Source: Cupriavidus neocaledonicus | GTDB lineage: Bacteria; Pseudomonadota; Gammaproteobacteria; Burkholderiales; Burkholderiaceae | NCBI RefSeq assembly: GCF_000372525.1 | Contig: NZ_AQUR01000093.1 | Coordinates: 337 to 64,336 of the forward strand | Reading direction: 5' to 3' | Length of the DNA stretch: 64,000 bases | Part shown: piece after piece, positions 52,436 through 60,640 of the stretch | How the letters are laid out: each line of letters starts with the position of its first letter | Numbering within the stretch: position 1 is the stretch's first letter | Notes under the pieces: generated by a model | The model's database searches: none | The model's input: the letters and a program-made list of their open reading frames with translations, nothing else | Told to the model about the DNA's origin: nothing | Position numbers and translations under genes: made by a program

Positions 52436-53931
52436 GCGAAACACGCGACCTGTCTTACTGGCAGGCCCGGGCAGCCGGATTGCGCCCGCAAAGCCGCGCC
52501 TACATCGGCGGCGAATGGAGCGACGCCGCCAACGGCGCCACCTTCGACACGATTAACCCCGCCACCGGCGCCGTGCTGGCCAAGGTAGCGGCATGCGGCG
52601 CGGCCGACGTCGACCGCGCCGTCGCGGCGGCACGCCAGGCCTTCGAGCAAGGCGTCTGGTCCGGCCTGGCGCCACGCGAGCGCAAGGCGGTGCTGCTGCG
52701 CCTGGCCGCGCTGATCGAGACCCACCGCGAAGAAATGGCCCTGCTGGAAACGCTGGACATGGGCAAGCCCATCGGCGATACGCTGGCCTACGACATTCCG
52801 GAAGCGGCGCGCACCTTCGCGTGGTACGCCGAGGCCATCGACAAGCGCTACGACGAGATCGCCCCCACCGGCGGCAACGTGCTCGCCACCATCACGCGCG
52901 AGCCGCTCGGCGTGGTGGCGGCCGTGGTGCCGTGGAACTATCCGCTGCTGATGGGCAGCTGGAAGGTCGCACCTGCGCTGGCTGCGGGTAACAGCGTCAT
53001 CCTCAAGCCTGCCGAACAGTCGCCGCTTAGCGCGCTGCGGCTCGCCGAGCTGGCCGCTGAAGCCGGCATTCCGCCCGGGGTCTTCAATGTGGTGCCGGGA
53101 CTGGGCGCACAGGCCGGGCAGGCGCTCGGCCTGCATCCGGACGTGGATTGCATCGCCTTCACTGGCTCGACGGCTACCGGCAAGCGCTTCATGGAATATT
53201 CCGGCCAGTCCAACCTGAAGCGTGTCTGGCTCGAATGCGGCGGCAAGTCGCCGCATATCGTCTTTGACGACTGCCCCGACCTCGAGCGCGCCGCGCAGGC
53301 GGCCGCCATCGGCATCTTCACCAACCAGGGCGAGATCTGCATCGCCGGCTCGCGTCTTTATGTCCAGCGCGCCATCTATGAGCCGTTCATGGAGAAGCTG
53401 GAGGCGTATGCCCGGGCAATGCAGCCCGGCGACCCGCTCGACCCGGCCTCTGCCATGGGCGCTATCGTCGACGCGCGCCAGCTCGACCGCGTAATGTCCT
53501 ATGTGGACGGCGGGCAGCGCGAAGGGGCGAGGTTGCGTCTGGGCGGCGAACGCGTCCGCACGGACACTGGGGGCTATTTCCTGCAGCCGACCATCTTCGA
53601 ATGCCCGAGCCAGTCGCTCAGCATCGTGCGCGAGGAGATCTTTGGACCGGTGCTGGCCGTGACCATGTTTGATACCGAGGAGGAAGTGGTGCGCATGGCC
53701 AACGATTCGCCTTATGGGCTTGGCTCAGGGTTGTGGACTGCCAACCTGTCACGCGCACACCGTGTCTCGCGGCGGCTGCGGGCCGGGCTGGTGTGGGTCA
53801 ACTGCTATATGGATGGCGATATCACGGTGCCGTTTGGCGGAGTCAAGCAATCGGGTTCCGGGCGAGACAAGTCGTTGCATGCGTTGGACAAATACAGCGA
53901 TCTGAAGACTACGTGGATCCGGCTGGAGTAA
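52432..53931 (+). CDS. Aldehyde dehydrogenase, PuuC/BADH-like
   Basis: A 499-residue NAD(P)-dependent aldehyde dehydrogenase. It has VVPWNYPLLMGSWKVAPALAA, the catalytic glutamate in WLECGGKSPH, the nucleophilic cysteine in NQGEICIAGSRLYV and the terminal VPFGGVKQSGSGRDKS. Similarity is to gamma-glutamyl-gamma-aminobutyraldehyde (PuuC) and aminoaldehyde dehydrogenases. A likely role is oxidising 4-aminobutanal, formed by transamination of putrescine, to GABA, which gabT and gabD then convert to succinate. It is the last gene of the cassette and converges with the phosphodiesterase. Confidence 0.92.
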   Translation: MSETRDLSYWQARAAGLRPQSRAYIGGEWSDAANGATFDTINPATGAVLAKVAACGAADVDRAVAAARQAFEQGVWSGLAPRERKAVLLRLAALIETHREEMALLETLDMGKPIGDTLAYDIPEAARTFAWYAEAIDKRYDEIAPTGGNVLATITREPLGVVAAVVPWNYPLLMGSWKVAPALAAGNSVILKPAEQSPLSALRLAELAAEAGIPPGVFNVVPGLGAQAGQALGLHPDVDCIAFTGSTATGKRFMEYSGQSNLKRVWLECGGKSPHIVFDDCPDLERAAQAAAIGIFTNQGEICIAGSRLYVQRAIYEPFMEKLEAYARAMQPGDPLDPASAMGAIVDARQLDRVMSYVDGGQREGARLRLGGERVRTDTGGYFLQPTIFECPSQSLSIVREEIFGPVLAVTMFDTEEEVVRMANDSPYGLGSGLWTANLSRAHRVSRRLRAGLVWVNCYMDGDITVPFGGVKQSGSGRDKSLHALDKYSDLKTTWIRLE

Positions 53932-53998
53932 GGCCGGCAATCACCGGGTCAGAAATGGATGGTGAATCCGGAAATTGCGCCGGTTGCCGAGCGGTGCC

Positions 53999-54868
53999 TC
54001 AGTCGATCAGCTTCCCCTGTGCATCGAAGAACGGATACGCAGGTCCATGGTCCCCGATGGCAACGGCATGGGTCACCAGTCCGTGCACGGGATGCCACCA
54101 GTGCAGCAGCATGCCTGGCGGCTCCATGCGGAAGCACGAAGCCGCCTGCGGGTCGAGGTCCAGCGCGACCTGGTGCGCCGGGCCGGGCGCGGTCATGGCG
54201 ATGGTGCCGCCGAAGCGCCGGGTGATATGCCGATGCAGGTGGCCGCACAGCACCCGCTCCACCTGTGGATGGCGCCGCACCACGATTTCGAGCAGCGCGG
54301 CGTTCTCCAGGCCCTGCCGGTCCATATGGCCGATGCCTGTGTGGAAAGGCGGGTGATGCAGCATCAGCAGGGTGGGGCGCTGCGGCGCGGCGGCCAGCGC
54401 GGCTTCCAGCCATGGCAGCGCATCCGGGTCCACGCGCCCGCCGCTTTGGCCGGGGACGGTGCAGTCGAAGGCGATCAGCGTCAGAGGCCCCGCGTCGATG
54501 CGGTAATGGACCGGGGCGTCGGCATCGCCCGCGGCGAACAGATAGGCGTGATCGGCGTGATCCGCGAATACGCGGCGCAGTGCGCCGCGGCTGTCGTGAT
54601 TGCCCGGCATCAGCCGCACCGGCATCGGCAAGGCTTCAAGCATCCCTCGCAGGAAGCGATATTCATCCTCGCTGCCGAAGTCGACCAGGTCGCCGGTCAC
54701 CACCGCAACGTCGGGGCGCTGCGGCAACGCCAGCAGCGTGTCGATGCACTGGCGCAGCGCGCCTGCGGTATCCACGCGCCGGTAGGAAAGCTTGCCGCCC
54801 GCCTTGATATGCAGGTCCGTGATGTGGGCGACCAGGTAGGGACTGGCCTGCGGGGCACTCTGCATCAT
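53999..54868 (-). CDS. GpdQ-like metallophosphodiesterase
   Basis: A 289-residue class III phosphodiesterase with a dinuclear metal site: HITDLHI, VVTGDLVD, MPGNHDS, LMLHHPPF and CGHLHRH. The order and spacing resemble GpdQ of Enterobacter aerogenes (a glycerophosphodiesterase) and Rv0805/CpdA. There is no signal peptide. Its ATG overlaps the stop of the ABC ATPase (54865-54868), so it is the last gene of an import operon. The link suggests the imported compound is a phosphodiester such as glycerophosphocholine or glycerophosphoethanolamine; a cyclic-nucleotide role is the alternative. The ATG (complement of 54866-54868) follows GGGAG. Confidence 0.88.
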   Translation of the reverse strand: MMQSAPQASPYLVAHITDLHIKAGGKLSYRRVDTAGALRQCIDTLLALPQRPDVAVVTGDLVDFGSEDEYRFLRGMLEALPMPVRLMPGNHDSRGALRRVFADHADHAYLFAAGDADAPVHYRIDAGPLTLIAFDCTVPGQSGGRVDPDALPWLEAALAAAPQRPTLLMLHHPPFHTGIGHMDRQGLENAALLEIVVRRHPQVERVLCGHLHRHITRRFGGTIAMTAPGPAHQVALDLDPQAASCFRMEPPGMLLHWWHPVHGLVTHAVAIGDHGPAYPFFDAQGKLID

Positions 54869-55950
54869 GCCGCGCTCCCTACTGACACCGAGGGCGCAGC
54901 GGGCACCGTCAGCAGATGGCCGGTATCGATGCGCAGGCCAACGCGGTCGCCGGCTACCCAGCGGTCGCGGCGCGCGGTATCGAGCACGATCGGGGCAGGT
55001 GCGCCCACATCGACCAGCAGCCGGGTCGCATGGCCAAGGAACAGGGCCGTGACGACATTGCCGGCCACATGGACGTCGGGCGCATTCGGTGCGTCGGCCA
55101 GCGCTACGTCCTCGGGCCGGAACATCAGCTCCACCTGCGCCACCTCGATGTGCCGCGGCTCGCGCGGCAAGGCGCCACCGGGCACGCGCCATAGACGGTG
55201 ATCCGCAGCCGCCGGCAGGCGGTTCATCGTGCCGATGAAGTCGGCGACGAAGGCATTGGCCGGATGCCGGTAGATGTCCTGCGGCGTGCCGCTTTGCGCG
55301 ATGCGTCCCTTGTCCATCACGATGATCCGGTCGCCAAGCGCCATCGCCTCGGCCTGGTCGTGCGTGACATACACAGTGGTGATGCGCAGGCTGCGCAGCA
55401 ACTGGTTGATGTCGGCGCGCAGCGCATCGCGCAGCTTGGCATCGAGCGCCGTCAGCGGTTCGTCCAGCAGCAGCACACGCGGCTGCACGGCGATGGCGCG
55501 CGCCAGCGCCACGCGCTGGCGCTGGCCACCGGACAGCTGGTCGACGCGCCGGTTGGCGAAGGTGCCCAGCTGCATCATGGCGAGCATGTCGTCGACCCGG
55601 CGCCGGCGGGTCTGTGCGTCGACCTTGCGCACGCGCAGGCCATAGCCGATATTCTCGGCCACGGTCATATTGGGGAACAGGGCATAGTTCTGGAACACCA
55701 TGCCGACGCCGCGCTGCTCGATCGGCAGATGCGTGACCGCCGCGCCGCCGAACAGGACCTCTCCGCCGGTATCGGGAAACTCCAGCCCCGCGATCATCCG
55801 CAGCGTGGTGGTCTTGCCGCAGCCCGACGGACCGAGCAGCACGACGGTTTCGCCGGCACCGATATCCAGATCCAGTGGTTCGAGCGCGCGCGTGCCGTCG
55901 GCGAACGTCTTGCCGCATTGGCGCAGGGCGATGGTGGTGGGCTCATGCAT
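54865..55950 (-). CDS. ABC transporter ATPase, PotA/PhnT/FbpC type
   Basis: A 361-residue ATPase. The nucleotide-binding domain (1-235) has Walker A GPSGCGKTTT, signature [14 protein letters not shown] and Walker B VLLLDEPLTALD, and a C-terminal TOBE domain (about 280-350) has VELMFRPEDVALAD. This architecture is shared by importers of spermidine/putrescine, ferric iron, 2-aminoethylphosphonate and thiamine. It overlaps the upstream permease gene by 8 bp and the downstream phosphodiesterase by 4 bp. Confidence 0.92.
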   Translation of the reverse strand: MHEPTTIALRQCGKTFADGTRALEPLDLDIGAGETVVLLGPSGCGKTTTLRMIAGLEFPDTGGEVLFGGAAVTHLPIEQRGVGMVFQNYALFPNMTVAENIGYGLRVRKVDAQTRRRRVDDMLAMMQLGTFANRRVDQLSGGQRQRVALARAIAVQPRVLLLDEPLTALDAKLRDALRADINQLLRSLRITTVYVTHDQAEAMALGDRIIVMDKGRIAQSGTPQDIYRHPANAFVADFIGTMNRLPAAADHRLWRVPGGALPREPRHIEVAQVELMFRPEDVALADAPNAPDVHVAGNVVTALFLGHATRLLVDVGAPAPIVLDTARRDRWVAGDRVGLRIDTGHLLTVPAAPSVSVGSAA

Positions 55951-56863
55951 GGCGGGGGGCCTCCGTCTGTGGTTGGGACTGCGGCGTGCTGTCCGGTCCG
56001 GCTGGCGCGTTCAGCGAACTGGTGACCGTGCCGGCGAACGGCATGGGCGTGTCCTGCACGGGATGTCGCTGGGCCCGCGCACCCAGCGCGGACACCATTT
56101 GCATGATCACCAGCAGCGGAATGATCATCAGGAAAAACACGATGGTGTAGGCAGAGCCGATCTCCAGGCGCATCGAGGCATAGCTGTCGGCGAGTCCGAC
56201 GGGCAGCGTCTGCGTGGTGGGCGTATGGAGCATCCATGTCAGATTGAATTCGCCGACCGAAAGCGTCACGACCATCAGCGCGCCGGCAAGAATCCCTTGC
56301 CGGCAATTCGGCAGCACCACGGTGAAAAAGCGCTGCATGCGTGTCGCGCCGAGGCTGGCGGCGGCGTCCTCGAGCGTGCGGATATCGATGGCGGACATGA
56401 TGGCCAGCACCGAGCGCACCATGAAGGGCAGGGTGAACAGTACATGACCGATCAGGATGAAGACCCAACTGGTGCGCAGCCATGGCAGGCCCCCATACAG
56501 CAGGATCAGGCCGAGTGCTGTCGCAAGGCCGGGGATCGCCACCGGCAACATCAGCAGTTCTTCGATCAGCCGGGTCACGCGGCTGCGGCGCAGCGCCATG
56601 TAATACGCGGCTGGAACGCCGAGCACCAGCGTGCAGACCAGGCACGCCAGCGCGATCCCTAGCGACAGGAAGATGGTGTTGCGGTACAGGGCCCACACCT
56701 CCTCGACCCACCGCGTGGTCAGGCCGCTCTGCAGCCCGACGAAGATATTGTTGGTGAGGCCGGCCAGCACCGACAGCGCCACGGGGACGGTCATGAACGC
56801 GCACACGGCGAGCGTCAGTGCGAACTGCGCCCAGTAGGCGGAGCCGCGACGGTTGGTCTTCAT
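55943..56863 (-). CDS. ABC transporter permease 2 (PotC/PhnV type)
   Basis: A 306-residue inner-membrane permease with six helices, starting FALTLAVCAFMTVPVALSVL. The EAA loop is LEDAAASLGATRMQRFFTVVLPNCRQG. A proline- and glutamine-rich cytoplasmic tail follows the last helix, longer than usual for this family. The ATG (complement of 56861-56863) follows GGAG and lies 8 bp after the first permease. The two form the heterodimeric channel of the LacI-controlled importer. Confidence 0.9.
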   Translation of the reverse strand: MKTNRRGSAYWAQFALTLAVCAFMTVPVALSVLAGLTNNIFVGLQSGLTTRWVEEVWALYRNTIFLSLGIALACLVCTLVLGVPAAYYMALRRSRVTRLIEELLMLPVAIPGLATALGLILLYGGLPWLRTSWVFILIGHVLFTLPFMVRSVLAIMSAIDIRTLEDAAASLGATRMQRFFTVVLPNCRQGILAGALMVVTLSVGEFNLTWMLHTPTTQTLPVGLADSYASMRLEIGSAYTIVFFLMIIPLLVIMQMVSALGARAQRHPVQDTPMPFAGTVTSSLNAPAGPDSTPQSQPQTEAPRHA

Positions 56864-56871
56864 GCTTGCTC

Positions 56872-57705
56872 CTACGCGGTGGCGGCAACCGCGTTGCCGG
56901 AAAGATGACGCGCCACCGCCAGCAACGCCCAGGTCACGATACCGAGCAGGATGGAGAGGGCGGCGGCCATGCCGAAGTTGGCGTAGTTGGTGAACTCGTT
57001 GTAGATGGTGAGCGGCAGCACATCGAGTTGCGTGGCAAGGGTAAAGGCGGTGCCGAACGCGCCCATGCTGGTGGCGAAGCAGATCGCGCCGCTGGAGATC
57101 AGGGCGGGCATCAGCGCCGGCAGCATGACGTCGCGCACCACGCGCCACCGCCCGGCGCCCAGTGAGCGGGCCGCTTCCTCCAGCGAGGCGTCGAGTTTTT
57201 CGACCGCCGCCATCACGGTCAGGATCACGCGTGGAATGGAGAAGTACAGGTAGCCGACAAACAACCCGGCCATGCCATAAGCAAAGGTCCAGCGCTCGCC
57301 GGCGAGCAGCTCGCCCACCGAGGCGAGCAGGCCGTTGCGGCCGCCCAGCATGATGACCATGAAGCCGATCACCACGCCGGGAAAGGCCAGCGGAAAGGTC
57401 AGCATGGCGACCAGAACCGGCTTGCCCGGCACCGGATGCCGCTGCAGAAAGGTTCCCGCCACGCCGGCGATCGCCAGCGTGGCCAGCGTCACCGAGGCCG
57501 ACAACAGCACCGTGGACAGCAGGCTGTGCAGGTAGCGCGGGCTGGACAGCACGGTCCAGTAGACTCCCGCGCCGCTTTCGCCCGCCACGCTGACCGCCAG
57601 CAATTTGGCCATCGGCAGGCAGAAGAACGCCAGGAAAACGATCAGCGCCGGCAGCGCGAAGACGATCAGCGTGCGGGCGGTTGGCGCAGTGGTGCGACGG
57701 CGCAT
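56872..57705 (-). CDS. ABC transporter permease 1 (PotB/PhnU type)
   Basis: A 277-residue inner-membrane permease with six helices and the EAA loop LEEAARSLGAGRWRVVRDVMLPALMPA. I chose the ATG encoding MRRRTTAP (complement of 57703-57705), since GGAG lies 6 nt upstream; an ATG four codons earlier is also possible. It is followed at 8 bp by the second permease and preceded at 56 bp by the binding protein. Confidence 0.9.
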   Translation of the reverse strand: MRRRTTAPTARTLIVFALPALIVFLAFFCLPMAKLLAVSVAGESGAGVYWTVLSSPRYLHSLLSTVLLSASVTLATLAIAGVAGTFLQRHPVPGKPVLVAMLTFPLAFPGVVIGFMVIMLGGRNGLLASVGELLAGERWTFAYGMAGLFVGYLYFSIPRVILTVMAAVEKLDASLEEAARSLGAGRWRVVRDVMLPALMPALISSGAICFATSMGAFGTAFTLATQLDVLPLTIYNEFTNYANFGMAAALSILLGIVTWALLAVARHLSGNAVAATA

Positions 57706-57761
57706 GGGTTTCTCCATCTCGAGGGGGACTGGCCGGGGCCGACGCGCGCCCCGGCGCGGCG

Positions 57762-58784
57762 TCAGCGCACTTCCTTCAGGTACTGGTCGCTGAAGGCCTT
57801 TTGCACTTCGGCCATCTTGCCGTAGTCGATGGTCTTCGCGCGCGCATAGTCCGCGGCCGGCAGGAAGCGGGATTCCACTTCCCTGGACACGGCCTTGGCC
57901 CGTACCGGGCGCAGATAGGCATTCGCCCACAGCGACTGGCCGGCGTCGGACAGCACGAAGTCCAGCACCTTGCGGGCTTCGGCAGGGTGCGGCGCCTTGT
58001 TGACCATGCTCATGACGTAGGGCACCACCAGCGAGCCCTCCCTGGGAATCACGAAGGCAACGTTGGCGCGATCCTTGTAGCGCGCGCGATAGGCGTTGAA
58101 GTCGTAATCCAGCAGGATCGGGATTTCACCGGACAGCACGCGCGCGTACGCGGTCTGCTTCGGCACGATGGGCTGGTTCTTCTGCAGGTCCTTGAAGAAC
58201 TTGAGGGCCGGGCCGAAGTTGTCCAGCGAGCCGCCCAGGGCCTGGTTGATCGCCACCGCGCCGACGTAGCCGACAAAGGCGCTGGCCGGGTCGAGATAGC
58301 CAACCATGCCCTTGTACTCGGGCTTCTGCAGGTCGGCCCATGACTGCGGCACCGGTTTGCCGCGCAACGCGTCGACATTGACCATCAGGCCCAGCGTGCC
58401 CGAATGGATGGCAAACCAGTGGCCCTGCGGGTCCTTCAGGCCGTCGGGGATGTCATTCCAGTTGGCGGGCTTGTAGGGTGCCGTCACGCCTTCCTTCTGG
58501 GCCTGGATGCCGAACGTCACGCCGTAATACACCACGTCGGCCACCGGATTGGCTTTTTCCGCGACGATCTGGGCCAGCGACTGGCCCGAGTTCTTGTTGT
58601 CGTGCGGCACCGTGACGCCGGTCTTTTCCTTGATCGCGCGGATCTGCGCTGCCCAGTCCGCCCATTCCGGCGGGCAGTTGTAGCAGATTGCCGTTTGCGC
58701 GGCCGCGGCGTGGCTGAATACGACCGCGCCAACCGCGGGCAGCAGCCAGCGCAAGCGGCGCAGCCAGGACGAAGTCGATTGCAT
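57762..58784 (-). CDS. ABC transporter periplasmic binding protein (Fe3+/phosphonate type)
   Basis: A 340-residue secreted protein with a signal peptide (LRWLLPAVGAVVFSHAAAAQ) and the family 1/13 solute-binding fold: WADWAAQIRAIKEKTGVTV at the N-terminus, then SGTLGLMVNVDALRGKPVP and EIPILLDYDFNAYR. Relatives bind ferric iron, putrescine, 2-aminoethylphosphonate or thiamine. The mature N-terminal ICYNCPPEW has a cysteine pair that could form a disulfide. A strong AAGGAG precedes the ATG. It is the first gene of the importer operon downstream of the LacI gene. Confidence 0.9.
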   Translation of the reverse strand: MQSTSSWLRRLRWLLPAVGAVVFSHAAAAQTAICYNCPPEWADWAAQIRAIKEKTGVTVPHDNKNSGQSLAQIVAEKANPVADVVYYGVTFGIQAQKEGVTAPYKPANWNDIPDGLKDPQGHWFAIHSGTLGLMVNVDALRGKPVPQSWADLQKPEYKGMVGYLDPASAFVGYVGAVAINQALGGSLDNFGPALKFFKDLQKNQPIVPKQTAYARVLSGEIPILLDYDFNAYRARYKDRANVAFVIPREGSLVVPYVMSMVNKAPHPAEARKVLDFVLSDAGQSLWANAYLRPVRAKAVSREVESRFLPAADYARAKTIDYGKMAEVQKAFSDQYLKEVR

Positions 58785-58867
58785 GATGCACTCCTTTTCT
58801 AGATACGACGGTGGTGGAAAACGGCGTAGGGCGAGGCGATGTCGGCGCTGCTTCGGTTGCAGTGCCG

Positions 58868-59953
58868 CTAAGCCGGCGGCCCGACGGTAGCGCCTTCGCG
58901 CAGCGCGTGCGGCAGCAGCGTCGCGCGCGGCATGCGGGGGGCAGGCGCGGCCCTGGCGCTGGCAGGCTCCAGCCGCGCCAGCAGGCAGCCCAGCGCACGG
59001 GCACCGATCTCGTTGTTGGGCTGCGCCACGGTGGACAGCGGCGGTTCCAGCAACTGGCCGAGTTCGATGCCGTCGTAGCCGAGCACGGATACATCGCCGG
59101 GCACGGACAGTCCCAGGCGCTTCAGGATGGAAATCACACCGATCGCCAGCATGTCGTTGGTGCAAAACAGCGCGGTGGGCGCGGATGGCGCCGTGACGAA
59201 TCGCCGGATGCGCTCGACCTCCGCCGGCGTCTGCGTGGGCGTATGGGCCGGCAGGGACAGCGGCGGCAAGGGCTGCAGGCCATGCGCGCGCATCGCGTCC
59301 TGGTAACCCATGTGGCGCAGCCTGGCGCGGTCCGACGCGACGAAGGCGCCCGACACCACCGAGATGCGCCGATGCCCGGCCGCGATCAGTCTCTCGACGC
59401 CGGCGCGCGCGCTGACGCGGTTGTCCACCGATACCGAATAGCGTTTGCCCCGGCGCGCGCCCTGGTTGTACGCAAGGACATAAGGCACGCCTTCGGCATC
59501 CAGCTGTTCCAGCACCGCGCTGCGGGCGGCATCGGCCACCGTCAGCACCATGCCGTCGACGCGGTGACGCAGCAGATATTCGATCCGCTCGCGTTCGCGG
59601 GCCGGGTCGTAGCGGCTGGTGACGAGCATCAGCGAATAGCCTTGCGCCAGCGCCGCCTCCTCGATGCCGTGCCAGCATTCGGCAAACACGGCATTCTCGA
59701 GCGTCGGCAGCATGACCCCAACGATGCGCGAGCGCTGGGCCCGGAGCTTGGCGCCCAGCAGGTTGGGGCGGAAGCCAAGCTCACCCGCCGCCTGCAATAC
59801 GCGCTCGGCGGTGTCCTGGCGGACCAGCTCCGGATTGCTGAACACGCGCGAGGCGGTCGCCAGCGACACGCTCGCGGCCCTGGCGACATTGACCAGGGTC
59901 GCGCCATTGGATGGCACGGGCGGAGCGGCGAGGGAGGTGGCGTTGCGGCGCAT
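58868..59953 (-). CDS. LacI-family transcriptional regulator
   Basis: A 361-residue repressor. The HTH (about 19-45) reads TLVNVARAASVSLATASRVFSN with the hinge helix RPNLLGAKLRAQRS, followed by a periplasmic-binding-protein-like effector domain with FCTNDMLAIGVISIL and VLGYDGIELG. It precedes the ABC importer and GpdQ-like gene on the same strand and probably represses them until the imported solute is present. A perfect 14-bp palindrome centred at 60003/60004, about 45 bp upstream of the start, is a probable autoregulatory operator. Confidence 0.92.
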   Translation of the reverse strand: MRRNATSLAAPPVPSNGATLVNVARAASVSLATASRVFSNPELVRQDTAERVLQAAGELGFRPNLLGAKLRAQRSRIVGVMLPTLENAVFAECWHGIEEAALAQGYSLMLVTSRYDPARERERIEYLLRHRVDGMVLTVADAARSAVLEQLDAEGVPYVLAYNQGARRGKRYSVSVDNRVSARAGVERLIAAGHRRISVVSGAFVASDRARLRHMGYQDAMRAHGLQPLPPLSLPAHTPTQTPAEVERIRRFVTAPSAPTALFCTNDMLAIGVISILKRLGLSVPGDVSVLGYDGIELGQLLEPPLSTVAQPNNEIGARALGCLLARLEPASARAAPAPRMPRATLLPHALREGATVGPPA

Positions 59954-59996
59954 TCGGCAGGAAGCGGGATCAGTACAAGAGTTGCTGCAGAGAAAT

Positions 59997-60010
59997 TGAA
60001 AACGTTTTCA
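59997..60010. promoter_or_regulatory. LacI-family operator
   Basis: TGAAAACGTTTTCA is a perfect 14-bp palindrome with the central CG typical of LacI/GalR/PurR operators. It lies just upstream of the LacI-type gene and of its importer operon. Confidence 0.75.
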
Positions 60011-60246
60011 TTCAAGCCGCAAAAAAACGGGTGTCAAGGACAACCGTTGGTGCGGTGCGCCGCAAAACAACCGGCGCGGTCATGCGAGTGGCCTGGAAGG
60101 CCGAATCGGGACGATTGTGCGGGACGCAAGTGACAGCGCGATGACACGGGTTGGCAGCGACCAGCCACGGGCCCTTAGCTTGAGTGCTTGCGGCGCTCAC
60201 ATGATGGGGGGCCGCACCAGGAGCCAAATTTAAACGTGTCCCCGTA
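60011..60246. other. Intergenic region between LacI gene and tRNA promoter
   Basis: About 235 bp without a supported gene. Short frames here lack ribosome sites and protein-like composition. I see no hairpin with a T run and no repeat. Confidence 0.4.
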
Positions 60247-60276
60247 TTGCGCTGGTACGGGAACATACGCTATAGT
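60247..60276 (+). promoter_or_regulatory. Sigma70 promoter of tRNA-Asp
   Basis: TTGCGC (60247-60252), 18-nt spacer, TATAGT (60271-60276), placing the start near 60283, about 50 nt before the mature tRNA. Confidence 0.65.
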
Positions 60277-60333
60277 TCGGCCTCTCTGCTGCTGCGCTTG
60301 GTACGAAAGCCGGCTGCAGCAGGCACCGACACA

Positions 60334-60410
60334 GGAGTGGTAGTTCAGTCGGTTAGAATACCGGCCTGTCACGCCGGGGGTCGCGGGTTCGAGTCCCGTC
60401 CACTCCGCCA
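60334..60410 (+). tRNA. tRNA-Asp (GTC)
   Basis: 77 nt folding into a cloverleaf: acceptor GGAGTGG pairs with CCACTCC, the D arm carries TTCAGTCGGTTAGAA, the anticodon loop CTGTCAC has anticodon GTC, and the T loop is GGTTCGAGTCC. The discriminator G and CCA end are encoded. A promoter precedes it and a rho-independent terminator follows directly. Confidence 0.97.
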
Positions 60411-60415
60411 ATTTG

Positions 60416-60440
60416 AAAAGCCCGCATAAGCGGGCTTTTT
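60416..60440 (+). terminator. Rho-independent terminator after tRNA-Asp
   Basis: Stem AAAAGCCCGC/GCGGGCTTTT with loop ATAA, followed by a T-rich tract, six bases after the tRNA. Confidence 0.9.
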
Positions 60441-60510
60441 CTTTTGTACGGCGTCGAGCGAGCCGCCTGCGGCACGCAGGCGGGTTTTGTCCTCTCCGCC
60501 AGCTTCATGA

Positions 60511-60535
60511 AACGCCCGCGCCAGCGGGCGTTTTT
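60511..60535 (+). terminator. Second terminator-like hairpin before ppiD
   Basis: Stem AACGCCCGC/GCGGGCGTT with loop GCCA and a run of Ts. It would back up the tRNA terminator and insulate ppiD. Confidence 0.75.
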
Positions 60536-60640
60536 CATGCGTGCCTGATGTTCCCGACCGAGCACATTGCGTGCCCGCCCACCGGCTCCTGATAGAATCG
60601 CGGAGTTTGTCTTTCGTGCCAATCCACTTCCCGAATCCGC

